Shown: positions 1 through 9,718, counted from the first letter of the stretch. The stretch is DNA of 64,000 bases from JAVHYG01 sp040390025 (GCA_040390025.1 JAZJZD010000011.1:1-64000); one strand, 5' to 3'. Program-made: numbers and translations. The notes: a model not told the origin generated them from the letters alone.

Positions 1-342
1 ATCCGAGATGGTGGGGCATATTGTGAGAGCTCTAAAGAGTTACCAAAGGCCATTGAACAAGTACACCCAGATTTAATTATCTATAACGCGGGTACCGATA
101 TTTTCGAACGGGATCCATTGGGCAGAATGCGCGTTTCTAAAAAGGGTATTATTGAGCGTGATATTGAAAAGCAGGTCCCTGATTATGTAGTAGACATCGT
201 TGTTTATTGTAGTGGAGGTTTTCGATCTTGCTTAGTAGCGGATAACCTGCAAAAAATGGGTTATCGTCATGTGGCTTCTTTGATAGGAGGTTTTCGAGCC
301 TGGTTGGAAGCAGGTTATCCGCTTGATCTTCCTTCCAAGTAA
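1..342 (+). CDS. Histone deacetylase-family / rhodanese chimera, 5' end outside window
   Basis: The frame is open from base 1 to the stop at 340-342. Residues 1 to about 50 match the end of a class IV-type histone deacetylase/acetoin-utilisation domain, with the metal-site segment YNAGTDIF and DPLGRM. From about residue 55 the protein is the C-terminal half of a single-domain rhodanese, with active-site loop CSGGFR and the closing GGFRAWLEAGYPLD. The segment GIIERD at the junction is plausible in either family, which suggests an in-frame deletion between two neighbouring genes. The deacetylase fold lacks its C-terminus and the rhodanese lacks its N-terminal half, so neither activity is assured. 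Confidence 0.75.
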   Translation: MRDGGAYCESSKELPKAIEQVHPDLIIYNAGTDIFERDPLGRMRVSKKGIIERDIEKQVPDYVVDIVVYCSGGFRSCLVADNLQKMGYRHVASLIGGFRAWLEAGYPLDLPSK

Positions 343-351
343 ATTTTCTCC

Positions 352-436
352 GCCGAGATGGTGAAACTGGTAGACACGCAAGTTTCAGGTACTTGTGGGG
401 CAACCCGTGGAGGTTCGAGTCCTCTTCTCGGCACCA
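352..436 (+). tRNA. tRNA-Leu (anticodon CAG)
   Basis: This is a class II tRNA with a long variable arm. The acceptor stem pairs GCCGAGA with TCTCGGC, followed by A and an encoded CCA. The anticodon stem pairs CAAGT with ACTTG around the loop TTCAGGT, giving anticodon CAG. The T-arm has GGTTCGAGTCC. It lies ten bases after the preceding stop codon. Confidence 0.95.
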
Positions 437-590
437 GTAACTCTTCGCACTTGAATTCTTAGATGTATTGCCGCTCGGGTTCGCAATTTCGCAGCACTTA
501 CCGAAAATTCAATTACTGTGAATATATAAAAAGCTTGGTATTTTTTTTAAAATCGGTTTAAATAGGCGAAATTATTTCTAGCCTAATTGC

Positions 591-1664
591 ATGAGTAGCG
601 TTTCGTCGCCTCTTTATGACATTCACAAAACTTTCGAAGAAAACTTCAGTAGTCCCCCTTTTTCTGCAATAATTCCACCTTCTCGACAATGTTTTTCTAA
701 CAACAGAACTCCTTTTTTAGGCTATTCATTAGCTTCGAGTATTGGCGCGGCGCCGTGCGCAGTAACAACAGGAAAAGGGATCGCTTTATTAGCGCGTTTG
801 GGCTTCGATGTATTAACCTATAAAACTATTCGGCGCCGTGCCTATCGTAGCCATCCATTGCCGAATATTGTTTATCTCGACAGAGCTACCGTACTAAACA
901 AATCAGATTTAGATAAGCCTATTTATACAAGAGATAAACCAATACCCGTAGAAAAAATCGCGATTAGCAATTCCTTTGGTAATGGTTGTTTAGAGCCTGA
1001 TGTTGTTAGTCAAGATATAGCCTTTGCCAAAAGTGCATTGTTGGAAGGGCAAATTTTAATAGTATCGGTTTATGGCGAGGGAGAAACGCTCGAAGCAATT
1101 GCTACAGAGTTTGCTGAAACGGCGCTGTTTGCTCAGCAAGCCGGTGCTGATGTCATCGAACTTAATCTTTCCTGCCCAAACTTATTAAAAAAAAGCGAGC
1201 CCATTTATTGGGATGCAAATGCAGTTCTTAAGATTACTTCTCAGGTTGTAAAACGTATTGGCGATTCTCCCGTAGTAGTCAAACTAGGTTTATTACCGGA
1301 AGCTGATGCTGCGGGTAAAATTTTAGCAGCGGTAGCTCGAGCAGGGGGAAGAGGCGTCAGTGCAATTAATTCGATCAGTATGCGTGTTATCGATAGGGCG
1401 CAACAACCTGCGTTTGGAAAACGAATTTTTAGTGGCGTTTCGGGTTATCCTATTCATCCATTAGCGCTGCAATTTATTACAAAAATAGCTCACTTAAATC
1501 ACGAACAAAAATTAGATCTAGCTATTTTAGGAATGGGTGGTGTTACGCTTCCCGAGCATTTTAATGAGTTTTTCAATGCAGGGGCGGATGTCGCACTCGT
1601 TGCCACGGGAATGATGTGGAACCCTTACCTTGCTTTTCAGTACCATCAACAAATGCAACCATGA
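591..1664 (+). CDS. pyrD: Dihydroorotate dehydrogenase
   Basis: Flavoprotein that oxidises dihydroorotate to orotate, the fourth step of UMP synthesis. Visible features of the TIM-barrel family are the NSFGNG segment near residue 127, the ELNLSCPN motif near 192, VVKLG near 228 and the flavin-phosphate loop LGMGGV near 313. At 357 residues it lies in the dehydrogenase range. Its sequence does not look like the membrane-bound class 2 enzyme of enteric bacteria and is nearer to a class 1-like group, so the electron acceptor is uncertain. It is the first gene of the pyr operon, and its stop codon overlaps the carA start in ATGA. Confidence 0.9.
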   Translation: MSSVSSPLYDIHKTFEENFSSPPFSAIIPPSRQCFSNNRTPFLGYSLASSIGAAPCAVTTGKGIALLARLGFDVLTYKTIRRRAYRSHPLPNIVYLDRATVLNKSDLDKPIYTRDKPIPVEKIAISNSFGNGCLEPDVVSQDIAFAKSALLEGQILIVSVYGEGETLEAIATEFAETALFAQQAGADVIELNLSCPNLLKKSEPIYWDANAVLKITSQVVKRIGDSPVVVKLGLLPEADAAGKILAAVARAGGRGVSAINSISMRVIDRAQQPAFGKRIFSGVSGYPIHPLALQFITKIAHLNHEQKLDLAILGMGGVTLPEHFNEFFNAGADVALVATGMMWNPYLAFQYHQQMQP

Positions 1665-2713
1665 AATCAATAATACCGACACGATTACTCTTAAAAACAG
1701 GTGAAAGTTTTGCTGGGCTTTCACCTCAAGCTCAAATTAATAATCAAACAGGGGAAGTTATATTTAATACAGGGATGGTAGGCTATGTCGAATCTTTAAC
1801 AGATCCTTCCTATGCAGGCCAGATACTCTGCTTTACTTATCCGTTGGTAGGAAATTACGGCGTTTCTGTACAGAATACTTGGGAGTCTAAAAAGATACAG
1901 GTAAAGGGCGTTGTTATGTCAGAGCTTGCACCTTTTTATTCAAATTATTCAGCAGAATGTTCGCTTTTAGATTGGTTAGAAAAGCAAGCTATCCCTTATA
2001 TTACGGGTGTTGATACACGCGCATTAACACATTGTCTACGCGAACGTGGTGTAATACCTGGAATCATTACACATTCCGCAAAGAAACCAACTAAGTTTAT
2101 TGAATTTGATGATATTGATTGGGTTAAACAAGTCACGATCAATGAGCCTATTTATTATGGAAAAGGCAAAAAGAAGATTATCGTGGTGGATTGTGGCTTA
2201 AAAGAAAACATACTACGTTGTTTGTTGCAATTTCCATTGCAGATAAAGCGCGTTCCTTATGATTATGATTATAGTCAAGAAGATTATGATGGTGTTTTTA
2301 TTTCAAATGGTCCGGGTGATCCCGTTTTGTGTAAAAAAACCGTTGCTATTCTAAAAAAAGTATTGGCTAAGAAAAAGCCGTGTTTTGGTATTTGTTTGGG
2401 TACCCAATTAATGGCTTTAGCAGTAGGTGCAAAGACCTATAAATTAGTCTTTGGCCATCGTTCGCAAAATCAACCCTGTCTTTATTTACCCACGCAACGT
2501 TGTTATTTGACATCGCAAAATCATGGTTATGCGGTGGAAGAAAAATCTTTACCTAAGGATTGGCAGATATTATTCCGTAATCTCAATGATCAGTCGGTAG
2601 CGGGTATTGTGCATAAAGAACATCCTTTTTTTTCAGTTCAATTTCATCCAGAAGCAGCTCCAGGGCCGATGGATACACAATGGTTATTTGAACGCTTTTA
2701 TCGCTCTCTGTAA
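1661..2713 (+). CDS. carA: Carbamoyl-phosphate synthase small subunit
   Basis: Class I glutamine amidotransferase subunit that releases ammonia from glutamine for CarB. The CPSase small-chain domain comes first (GEVIFNTGMVGY, then GVDTRALT). The amidotransferase follows, with the ISNGPGDP oxyanion loop, nucleophile Cys245 in FGICLG, and His in QFHPEAAPGP. The start at 1661 was chosen because it forms an ATGA overlap with the pyrD stop and gives the usual N-terminus; a longer frame from 1616 lies inside pyrD. Its 350 residues are slightly shorter than typical (about 370-380). carB starts six bases after its stop. Confidence 0.95.
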   Translation: MKSIIPTRLLLKTGESFAGLSPQAQINNQTGEVIFNTGMVGYVESLTDPSYAGQILCFTYPLVGNYGVSVQNTWESKKIQVKGVVMSELAPFYSNYSAECSLLDWLEKQAIPYITGVDTRALTHCLRERGVIPGIITHSAKKPTKFIEFDDIDWVKQVTINEPIYYGKGKKKIIVVDCGLKENILRCLLQFPLQIKRVPYDYDYSQEDYDGVFISNGPGDPVLCKKTVAILKKVLAKKKPCFGICLGTQLMALAVGAKTYKLVFGHRSQNQPCLYLPTQRCYLTSQNHGYAVEEKSLPKDWQILFRNLNDQSVAGIVHKEHPFFSVQFHPEAAPGPMDTQWLFERFYRSL

Positions 2714-2719
2714 AAAATT

Positions 2720-5700
2720 ATGAAAACACAACGATTTAAAGGCAAAAAGATTTTAATTTTAGGCTCCGGTGGTTTACGTATTGGCCAAGCGGGTGAATTT
2801 GATTATTCAGGCTCACAAGCTATCAAGGCGTTAAAACAAGAGAACATTAAAACAGTCTTGATTAACCCCAATATTGCTACTGTTCAAACCGATGCTAATT
2901 TAGCGGATGAAGTTTATTTACAACCTTTAAATTTTAATACTGTTAAGCGAATCATTGCAAAAGAACGACCCGATGGAATTTTACTCGGATTTGGCGGTCA
3001 AACGGCTTTGAATTTGGGTTTGGAATTAGAAGAAAAAGGTGTATTAAAAAAATATAACGTGAAGGTGTTAGGCTCCTCGGTTCAATCAATTCGTCAAACC
3101 GAAGATAGAGATATTTTTAAAGAGTCGTTAGAAAAAATTGGCGTAAAAACTCCCTTAAGTATTGCTGCAAAAACGGTTAAGCAAGCTTTAAATGCAGCTG
3201 AAAAAATTGGCTATCCCGTTATGTTGCGTTCTGGTTTTTCTTTAGGGGGATTGGGTTCTGGAAAAATCCCTAATAAAGAAGTGCTTGAGCAGCGCGCGCA
3301 CGAAAGCTTAGCTGCAGCTCCTCAGATATTGATTGAAGAATATTTATTTGGATGGAAGGAATTCGAATATGAGATCGTACGTGATATGGCGGGCAATGGT
3401 TTAACGATCTGTAATATGGAAAATATGGATGCCATGGGAATTCATACCGGCGAAAGTATTGTGGTTGCGCCGGCGCAAACTTTGAGTAATACACAACATC
3501 AATTTTTACGTAATATCGCTTTAAAAGTAGCAGATTATTTTAATATTGTAGGAGAATGCAATATACAGTTTGCTATTAATCCAGAAAATGGAGATTACCG
3601 TGTCATTGAAATGAATGCGCGGTTGTCTCGTTCTAGTGCATTAGCATCGAAAGCAACCGGTTATCCTTTAGCATTTATTGCGACTAAATTAGCGTTGGGA
3701 TACTGTTTACACGAAATTAAAAATACAGTGACGCAAGTGACCTGCGCCTACTTTGAACCTGCTTTGGACTATATTGTTGTTAAAATCCCACGCTGGGATA
3801 TCCAAAAATTAAAAGCAGCAGAAAGAACGATCGGCACCGAAATGAAAAGTGTTGGCGAAGTAATGGCGATTGGGCGCTCTTTCCCAGAAGCATTACAAAA
3901 AGCGGTAGGTATGTTAAATATTGGTGCTTCCTGCTTAAGCGATTATTCCGAAACAATAGAAGATCCAAAAAAAGAAATAAAAAATGCAACCGATAGGCGT
4001 TTATTTGCTTTATATGAGTTTTTTAGAAAAGGTGGTTCTGTAACACAGGCGCATCAATTATCGCAGATTGATTCCTGGTTTTTAGCTCATATTCATTCGA
4101 TAGCAGAGTTAGAAAATCAATTAATTCAAGAAAATTTAAATCAAAAACTTTTACGCCAATTAAAGCAATTTGGGTTTTCAGATCAGGCTATTGCTAAGTT
4201 AAAAAATAAATCGGTCAGTCAAGTTCGTTCCTTACGTTTAAAGCATAACATAACTCCCTATGTTAAGCAGATTGATACCTTGGCCGGCGAATTTGCCGCG
4301 CAAACCAACTACCTTTATTTAAGCTACCACGCCGTAGAGCACGATATAGCGCCTGCTTCTTTGCGACCTATTATTGTATTAGGTTCAGGTCCTTATGCGA
4401 TTGGATCTTCAGTTGAATTTGACTGGTGCGCGGTGAATACTGCTCAGACTTTACGTCGTTTAAAAGAAACAGCCATTATTATTAATTCTAATCCGGAAAC
4501 GGTTTCAACCGATTATGATGAATCGGATCGACTTTATTTTGAACAGCTTACCTTCGAGCGTGTTCAAGATATTATTGAGTTTGAGCAGCCTAAAGGTATT
4601 ATCGTTTCCGTGGGTGGTCAGATTGCCAATAATTTAGCATTGCCCTTAGCAACTGCCGGTTATCCTTTATTAGGTACAGATCCAAAGTCGATAGACCAGG
4701 CAGAAAACCGTGAGAAATTCTCAGATCTATTAAATAAACTTACAATCGATCAGCCCGCTTGGCAGCGCATTACTAGCTTGAATAAAGCAAAAAAGTTTGC
4801 GTCTGAGGTTGGTTACCCTGTGTTAATCAGGCCTTCTTATATTTTGTCGGGTTCAGCGATGAATGTTGTCTATGATTCTGAGTCATTAGAGCAGCATTTA
4901 CAGGCAGCTGCACGTGTTTCTCAAGATCATCCCGTTGTCATCTCTAAATTTGTCGAAGAAGCCAAAGAGTTAGAAGTCGATGGTGTGGCGCAACGCGGTG
5001 ATATGGTTATTGAAGCGATCTCAGAACATATCGAAAATGCAGGCGTACATTCTGGCGATGCTACCGTTGTATTGCCGCCACAAAAATTATATTTAGAAAC
5101 GATACGTCGCACCAAAAAAATCGCACGAAAAATTGTTAAAGTGTTAAATATCACCGGTCCTTTCAATATTCAATTTATTGCAAAAAATAACGATATTCAG
5201 GTTATAGAATGTAACTTACGTGCTTCACGTTCATTTCCTTTTGTTTCCAAGGTAACAGGCCATAATCTGATTCAAATAGCCACAGAAGTTATGCTCGATA
5301 AACATCAGCCAAAACACTATGAGACCTTAGAATTAGATTATGTAGGCGTAAAATCAGCCCAATTTTCTTATAGTCGTTTAAAAGGCGCCAATCCTGTGGC
5401 ACAAGTTGAAATGGCTTCTACTGGCGAAGTAGCTTGTATAGCGGACGATTTAGTAGAGGCTTTTTATAAAGCTTGGTTAGCCACCGATCAAACAATTACG
5501 GAAAAGAAAATACTTCTCAGCATTGCGGATAGTTACAAAGTTAAATTACTACCGTGGATAAAACAGTTAGATGAGCAAGGGTGGTCGATTTATAGTACGG
5601 CAGGAACGCATCAGTTTTTAAGCGAACAGGGTATTGCTTCTTATTTTGTTAATAAAACTAGCGATGCAAGAAAGCCTAATATTAAAAATTTAATTGGTCA

Positions 5701-5914
5701 ACGAAAAGTAGCGGTGATTATCAATATACCAAGTTCTGCTACAGGTTTAGAGCGAACGGATGGTTTTTTAATTCGGCGCTTAGCGATTGATCATCATATT
5801 CCTTTAGTTACAAATGCCCAAATTGCGCAGATTTTTCTGCAAGGGTTAGTGACGTTGTGGGGTAAGGAGTTAGTTGTGGAATCGTGGCAAAGTTTGGTAG
5901 AAAAAAAGAGTTAA
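2720..5914 (+). CDS. carB: Carbamoyl-phosphate synthase large subunit
   Basis: Makes carbamoyl phosphate from bicarbonate, ammonia and two ATP, for both pyrimidine and arginine synthesis. At 1064 residues it is full length. It has the internal duplication of the family: an N-terminal ATP-grasp half (ILGSGGLRIGQAGEFDYSG near the start), an oligomerisation region around residues 400-545, a second ATP-grasp half (VLGSGPYAIGSSVEFDWC near 555), and a C-terminal methylglyoxal-synthase-like regulatory domain from about 935. No break or frameshift is seen. It forms one transcription unit with pyrD and carA. Confidence 0.97.
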   Translation: MKTQRFKGKKILILGSGGLRIGQAGEFDYSGSQAIKALKQENIKTVLINPNIATVQTDANLADEVYLQPLNFNTVKRIIAKERPDGILLGFGGQTALNLGLELEEKGVLKKYNVKVLGSSVQSIRQTEDRDIFKESLEKIGVKTPLSIAAKTVKQALNAAEKIGYPVMLRSGFSLGGLGSGKIPNKEVLEQRAHESLAAAPQILIEEYLFGWKEFEYEIVRDMAGNGLTICNMENMDAMGIHTGESIVVAPAQTLSNTQHQFLRNIALKVADYFNIVGECNIQFAINPENGDYRVIEMNARLSRSSALASKATGYPLAFIATKLALGYCLHEIKNTVTQVTCAYFEPALDYIVVKIPRWDIQKLKAAERTIGTEMKSVGEVMAIGRSFPEALQKAVGMLNIGASCLSDYSETIEDPKKEIKNATDRRLFALYEFFRKGGSVTQAHQLSQIDSWFLAHIHSIAELENQLIQENLNQKLLRQLKQFGFSDQAIAKLKNKSVSQVRSLRLKHNITPYVKQIDTLAGEFAAQTNYLYLSYHAVEHDIAPASLRPIIVLGSGPYAIGSSVEFDWCAVNTAQTLRRLKETAIIINSNPETVSTDYDESDRLYFEQLTFERVQDIIEFEQPKGIIVSVGGQIANNLALPLATAGYPLLGTDPKSIDQAENREKFSDLLNKLTIDQPAWQRITSLNKAKKFASEVGYPVLIRPSYILSGSAMNVVYDSESLEQHLQAAARVSQDHPVVISKFVEEAKELEVDGVAQRGDMVIEAISEHIENAGVHSGDATVVLPPQKLYLETIRRTKKIARKIVKVLNITGPFNIQFIAKNNDIQVIECNLRASRSFPFVSKVTGHNLIQIATEVMLDKHQPKHYETLELDYVGVKSAQFSYSRLKGANPVAQVEMASTGEVACIADDLVEAFYKAWLATDQTITEKKILLSIADSYKVKLLPWIKQLDEQGWSIYSTAGTHQFLSEQGIASYFVNKTSDARKPNIKNLIGQRKVAVIINIPSSATGLERTDGFLIRRLAIDHHIPLVTNAQIAQIFLQGLVTLWGKELVVESWQSLVEKKS

Positions 5915-5962
5915 TTTTAACATTGAGGCTGAAGATTTTGGTTGATTATATAGAGAATATCG

Positions 5963-6892
5963 ATGAATAACTATTTTTATCATACTGACGTTATTTCTAT
6001 GCGGGATTTGTCTTTAGAGCAAATTACTTCGGTGTTAAAATTAGCAAAAAAATTTAAACAGAAGAAGCCTAAAAACTATTTACTGGATAAAATTATTGCG
6101 CATTGTTTTTTTGAAGCATCTACGCGTACACGTTTATCTTTTGAGACCGCCTCATTGCGTTTAGGTGCAAAAGTAATCGGTTTTTCTAGTGCGGCAAGTC
6201 TTTCTGTCAGCAAAGGCGAAGATTTAAGTGATACGATTAAGACAATTTCTTATTATGCCGATCTTATTGTACTTCGTCATTCACAAGAGGGTGCCGCGCG
6301 TTTAGCGGCTGAAATATCAGATAAACCAGTTATTAATGCAGGCGATGGGGCTAATCAACATCCCACACAGGCATTAGCTGATCTCATGACCATAGAAGAA
6401 ACACAAGGAACTTTAGAAGGCTTGTCTATCGCATTTGTTGGCGATTTAAAATATGGAAGGGCAGTTCATTCTTTAATACAAGCTTGTGCGTTATTTAATA
6501 GCCGTTTATATTTAGTTGCAGCGCCTTTATTAACATTGCCAGAATCGCATAGTGATGAGATAAAACATCAAGGTATACGTTTTTCTTCCCATCCTAGCTT
6601 AGATGATATCCTTGCTAAGGTAGATATCCTTTATATGACACGGCTTCAGCAAGAACGATTTATTAAAACGGAACATGAATTACTTGAAAATCAATTTGTA
6701 TTAAAGCCTGAAAAATTAAAAAAGGCTAAACCTAATCTGAAAATTTTACATCCTTTGCCGCGCGCAGGCGAAATTGATAAAGCTATTGATGAAACACCGT
6801 ATGCAGCCTATTTTCAACAAGTAGAAAATGCTGTTTACGTGAGGCAAGCATTTTTAGCATTGATGCTGAATAAAAGTATTGAAATAAACTAA
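5963..6892 (+). CDS. pyrB: Aspartate carbamoyltransferase catalytic subunit
   Basis: Condenses carbamoyl phosphate with aspartate. The carbamoyl-phosphate loop STRTR is at residues 53-57, HPTQALADL near 132, and the closing aspartate-domain motif LHPLPR near 264. Its 309 residues match the class B catalytic chain that pairs with PyrI, and pyrI follows after 22 bases, so an allosteric dodecamer is likely. The gap of about 48 bases after carB contains no obvious terminator, which agrees with a single operon. Confidence 0.96.
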   Translation: MNNYFYHTDVISMRDLSLEQITSVLKLAKKFKQKKPKNYLLDKIIAHCFFEASTRTRLSFETASLRLGAKVIGFSSAASLSVSKGEDLSDTIKTISYYADLIVLRHSQEGAARLAAEISDKPVINAGDGANQHPTQALADLMTIEETQGTLEGLSIAFVGDLKYGRAVHSLIQACALFNSRLYLVAAPLLTLPESHSDEIKHQGIRFSSHPSLDDILAKVDILYMTRLQQERFIKTEHELLENQFVLKPEKLKKAKPNLKILHPLPRAGEIDKAIDETPYAAYFQQVENAVYVRQAFLALMLNKSIEIN

Positions 6893-6914
6893 AAAAAGTA
6901 TTGGGGCAATAGGT

Positions 6915-7373
6915 ATGGTAAAAACTCGTTCAGTCTCTGCCATTAATAATGGCATTGTGATTGATCACATTTCGGTTGGACAGGCACTTAAAATTATGCG
7001 TTTGTTATCTGGTGTGAATAATAAACAACGTGTTACCTTAGGCTTAAATTTGACGAGTAAACGATTAAAACTTAAAGATTTAATCAAGATTGAAAATCGA
7101 AACTTGAGCCCGGAGGCGATAGAGCAAATTAGTATTTTTGCACCTTCAGCTACAATTAACATCGTTGAAAATTTTTCTATTTGTAGAAAAATAAAATGTC
7201 GATTACCCGAAACAATTCGAGGCATTTTGATTTGTCCTAACCTAAATTGTATTAGCCGAACAGAATCTAAATCTTATTTTAGACTAGAAGGTTCAGGTAA
7301 AGAGGTAAGTCTTTATTGCTTTTATTGCGAAAAGCAATTTAAACGCGATCAGCTTGAAGAAATAAATCTATGA
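6915..7373 (+). CDS. pyrI: Aspartate carbamoyltransferase regulatory subunit
   Basis: Regulatory chain that binds nucleotide effectors and bridges PyrB trimers. The N-terminal nucleotide-binding domain has GIVIDHI and the later CPNLNCISR. The C-terminal zinc site is made by C-x4-C (CPNLNC) and C-x2-C (CFYC), all four cysteines present. Its 152 residues are the normal length. The stop overlaps the pyrC start in ATGA, implying coupled translation. Its presence indicates feedback control of aspartate transcarbamoylase. Confidence 0.95.
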   Translation: MVKTRSVSAINNGIVIDHISVGQALKIMRLLSGVNNKQRVTLGLNLTSKRLKLKDLIKIENRNLSPEAIEQISIFAPSATINIVENFSICRKIKCRLPETIRGILICPNLNCISRTESKSYFRLEGSGKEVSLYCFYCEKQFKRDQLEEINL

Positions 7374-8593
7374 TCCAAATAAAAAATGCTCAAACTCCTA
7401 ACGGAGTTCGTCAAACTTTAAATATTCAAAGTCAGCAAGAAATAGTTATTGATGCTACAAACTTATTATTATTGCCGGGGTTGATCGATCCCCATGTGCA
7501 TTTCAGAACACCGGGTCTGGAATATAAAGAAGATTGGCGAACAGCGGCTAAAGCGAGCATTAAAGGTGGTTATACGACTGTTTTTGATATGCCTAATACA
7601 ATTCCACCTACAGTAACTGAAATTGAGCTCGAGAAAAAAATAGCCCTTATCGATAGTCAATTAAAAGACGTCAAAATACCTCTACACTATCACTTGTTTT
7701 TTGGCGCAGATAAACATCATCTCAATGAGATAAAAAAAGTGAAAGCGAAAGTGATTGGAATTAAAGTATTTATGGGCTGTAGTACCGGCGGATTGGTCAT
7801 TGATGATGATGAAAGTTTACATGCTATTTTTAAATTAGCAGCAACAGAGAATATGTTAGTGGCGGTGCATGCCGAAGATGAACATCGATTGCAAGAAAAC
7901 ATCAAAAAATTTAATTTACCGCAACCTTATGCAATTCATTCACAGATACGTGATGAGATTGCTGCGAGTATCGCTGTTAAAAAAGCAATTGATTTAGTGC
8001 GTTTATATGGAACGCGTTTATATATTTTACATACTAGCACTTGCCAAGAAGTTGAATTAATTGCGCAAGCTAAAGCAGAAGGTCTTCCAGTTTTTGCAGA
8101 AACGACACCGCATCATTTGTTTTTGAGTATAAATGATTATGATCATCTCCAGGGTAAAGCAGTGATGAATCCGCCATTACGTGCTTTAGCGCATCAAAAA
8201 GCTTTATTTCAAGCGATTAATGATGGTGTTATAGATACCATCGGATCGGATCATGCGCCGCATACATTGGAAGAAAAAGCGCGACCTTATGGTGCTTGTC
8301 CTTCGGGAGTGCCCGGTATTGAGACGACATTACCGCTATTATTAGAAGCTTACCATCAGGGTTTATTATCGCTCGAAAAAATAATAGATCTAACTTACCA
8401 TCGTGCAAAAGAGATTTTTAGCTTAGCAACTTTTACTGATTACGTGCTAGTCGATTTGCAAGAGGTACGAGTTGTTAAAGAGACCAATCTCAAAACTAAA
8501 TGCCAATGGTCACCTTTTGCTGGATGTAGTCTAAGCGGCTGGCCTGTTTACACGATATTAAATAGTTATTGCTACGACTTATCTAGGTTATAA
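7370..8593 (+). CDS. pyrC: Dihydroorotase
   Basis: Zinc amidohydrolase that closes carbamoyl aspartate to dihydroorotate. The HVH metal motif is at residues 42-44 in LIDPHVHFRTPG, GIKVFMGCSTGG probably carries the bridging lysine, AVHAEDE and TTPHH supply histidines, and GSDHAPH holds the catalytic aspartate. These features and the 407-residue length fit the class I dihydroorotase type rather than the shorter class II enzyme of E. coli. The start overlaps the pyrI stop. It is the last gene of the operon; pyrE and pyrF are not in the window. Confidence 0.93.
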   Translation: MIQIKNAQTPNGVRQTLNIQSQQEIVIDATNLLLLPGLIDPHVHFRTPGLEYKEDWRTAAKASIKGGYTTVFDMPNTIPPTVTEIELEKKIALIDSQLKDVKIPLHYHLFFGADKHHLNEIKKVKAKVIGIKVFMGCSTGGLVIDDDESLHAIFKLAATENMLVAVHAEDEHRLQENIKKFNLPQPYAIHSQIRDEIAASIAVKKAIDLVRLYGTRLYILHTSTCQEVELIAQAKAEGLPVFAETTPHHLFLSINDYDHLQGKAVMNPPLRALAHQKALFQAINDGVIDTIGSDHAPHTLEEKARPYGACPSGVPGIETTLPLLLEAYHQGLLSLEKIIDLTYHRAKEIFSLATFTDYVLVDLQEVRVVKETNLKTKCQWSPFAGCSLSGWPVYTILNSYCYDLSRL

Positions 8594-8728
8594 AAATATG
8601 TTTTGCTTTTCAAGAAAGCGGCTATTTTTTAGTGGCTTTATAATAGCTTATTTTACCATCCAAGACATAAAAACTATACTATGCCAAACACTTCTTGCAT
8701 ATTCTGTTTTTTTTGTTATAGTTTATTT

Positions 8729-9718
8729 ATGAAAAAAAAGTATACATTAAAAAATATTTTTTTAAATATTTGTTTTTTTATTAGTATAATAGCCGTTAGT
8801 TTTTCTGCTGACGCATCCGTCCAACAAAATACATTAATTACTAATTATCATAGTATTTTTGTTCCCTATTATACTAAAAGCGGGAGCTTGCGTATTGCCA
8901 CTCGGATGTATTTTCGAGAAAAAATTCCCTATCTTTTATTAGTTAACCCATATACTTTTGCTACCGAGATTGTCTCTGCAGCTTCTGTGCATTTGCAAAA
9001 AGTTTGCCATCCTAGTTATTGCACAGATGCCGCAACAAGCAAGATAAAAGCAACACCTTATGCTAAGGCATTGCTACGCTATACATCCCCGCCCTATTTA
9101 TTACAAAATTATGGTATTGCTCAGGCAGATACTCCAGTAAATGGTGTTTTCCTTACTGTAGATATGTGTCCATCAAAAAAACCATTTGAGAAACAATTTT
9201 TTAGCCGGCTCATAGCACAGGCTAAGCAAACAGGTAAGCCTGTTTCTATTGCAATTTCGATAACAGGTTTATGGGCGATTCACCACCCACAAGAATTTGC
9301 CTGGCTTATGCAACAAGAAAAATCCAATGCCCTAAAAATTACTTGGATTAATCATTCTTTTCATCACCCTTACTATGTTGGTGTTCCCTTAAGAGAGAAT
9401 TTTTTATTAACACCATCCTCTACCATTTCACATGAAATTCTTGATACCGAAAAATTATTAATCATGAATGGTCAAACTCCTTCCGTATTCTTTCGTTTCC
9501 CAGGCCTTGTTTCAAGTAAAGCTTTGATTTTAAAACTTCGTCAATTTGGCTTAATTCCAATAGCGAGCGATGCTTGGTTGGCTAAAAAGCAAAAGGTTAA
9601 GTTAGGTAGTATTATCCTAGTGCATGGTAATGGTAATGAACCACAAGGAATTAAATTTTTTACGCAGCTACAACAAAAAAATAAATTTCGTTTGCTGCCG
9701 CTTTACCAGGCTTTTTAA
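8729..9718 (+). CDS. Polysaccharide deacetylase-like secreted protein with altered metal site
   Basis: The chosen start at 8729 gives a basic N-terminus and a hydrophobic signal peptide (about residues 5-30, cleavage near SADA). An ATG 48 bases upstream would add a poor leader. A NodB-like fold is suggested by HSFHH near residue 207 (metal motif H-S/T-x-x-H), FFRFPG (R-x-P motif) and a late ILVHGNG. The first motif, usually TFDDGPS, reads TVDMCPS, so the catalytic aspartate position is kept but the second aspartate, a metal ligand, is methionine. It may be a non-catalytic or divergent envelope or peptidoglycan deacetylase. Confidence 0.6.
   Translation: MKKKYTLKNIFLNICFFISIIAVSFSADASVQQNTLITNYHSIFVPYYTKSGSLRIATRMYFREKIPYLLLVNPYTFATEIVSAASVHLQKVCHPSYCTDAATSKIKATPYAKALLRYTSPPYLLQNYGIAQADTPVNGVFLTVDMCPSKKPFEKQFFSRLIAQAKQTGKPVSIAISITGLWAIHHPQEFAWLMQQEKSNALKITWINHSFHHPYYVGVPLRENFLLTPSSTISHEILDTEKLLIMNGQTPSVFFRFPGLVSSKALILKLRQFGLIPIASDAWLAKKQKVKLGSIILVHGNGNEPQGIKFFTQLQQKNKFRLLPLYQAF

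Noticed and set aside
1616..1660. Longer carA start
   Set aside because: It would extend into pyrD; the ATGA overlap at 1661 gives the family N-terminus.
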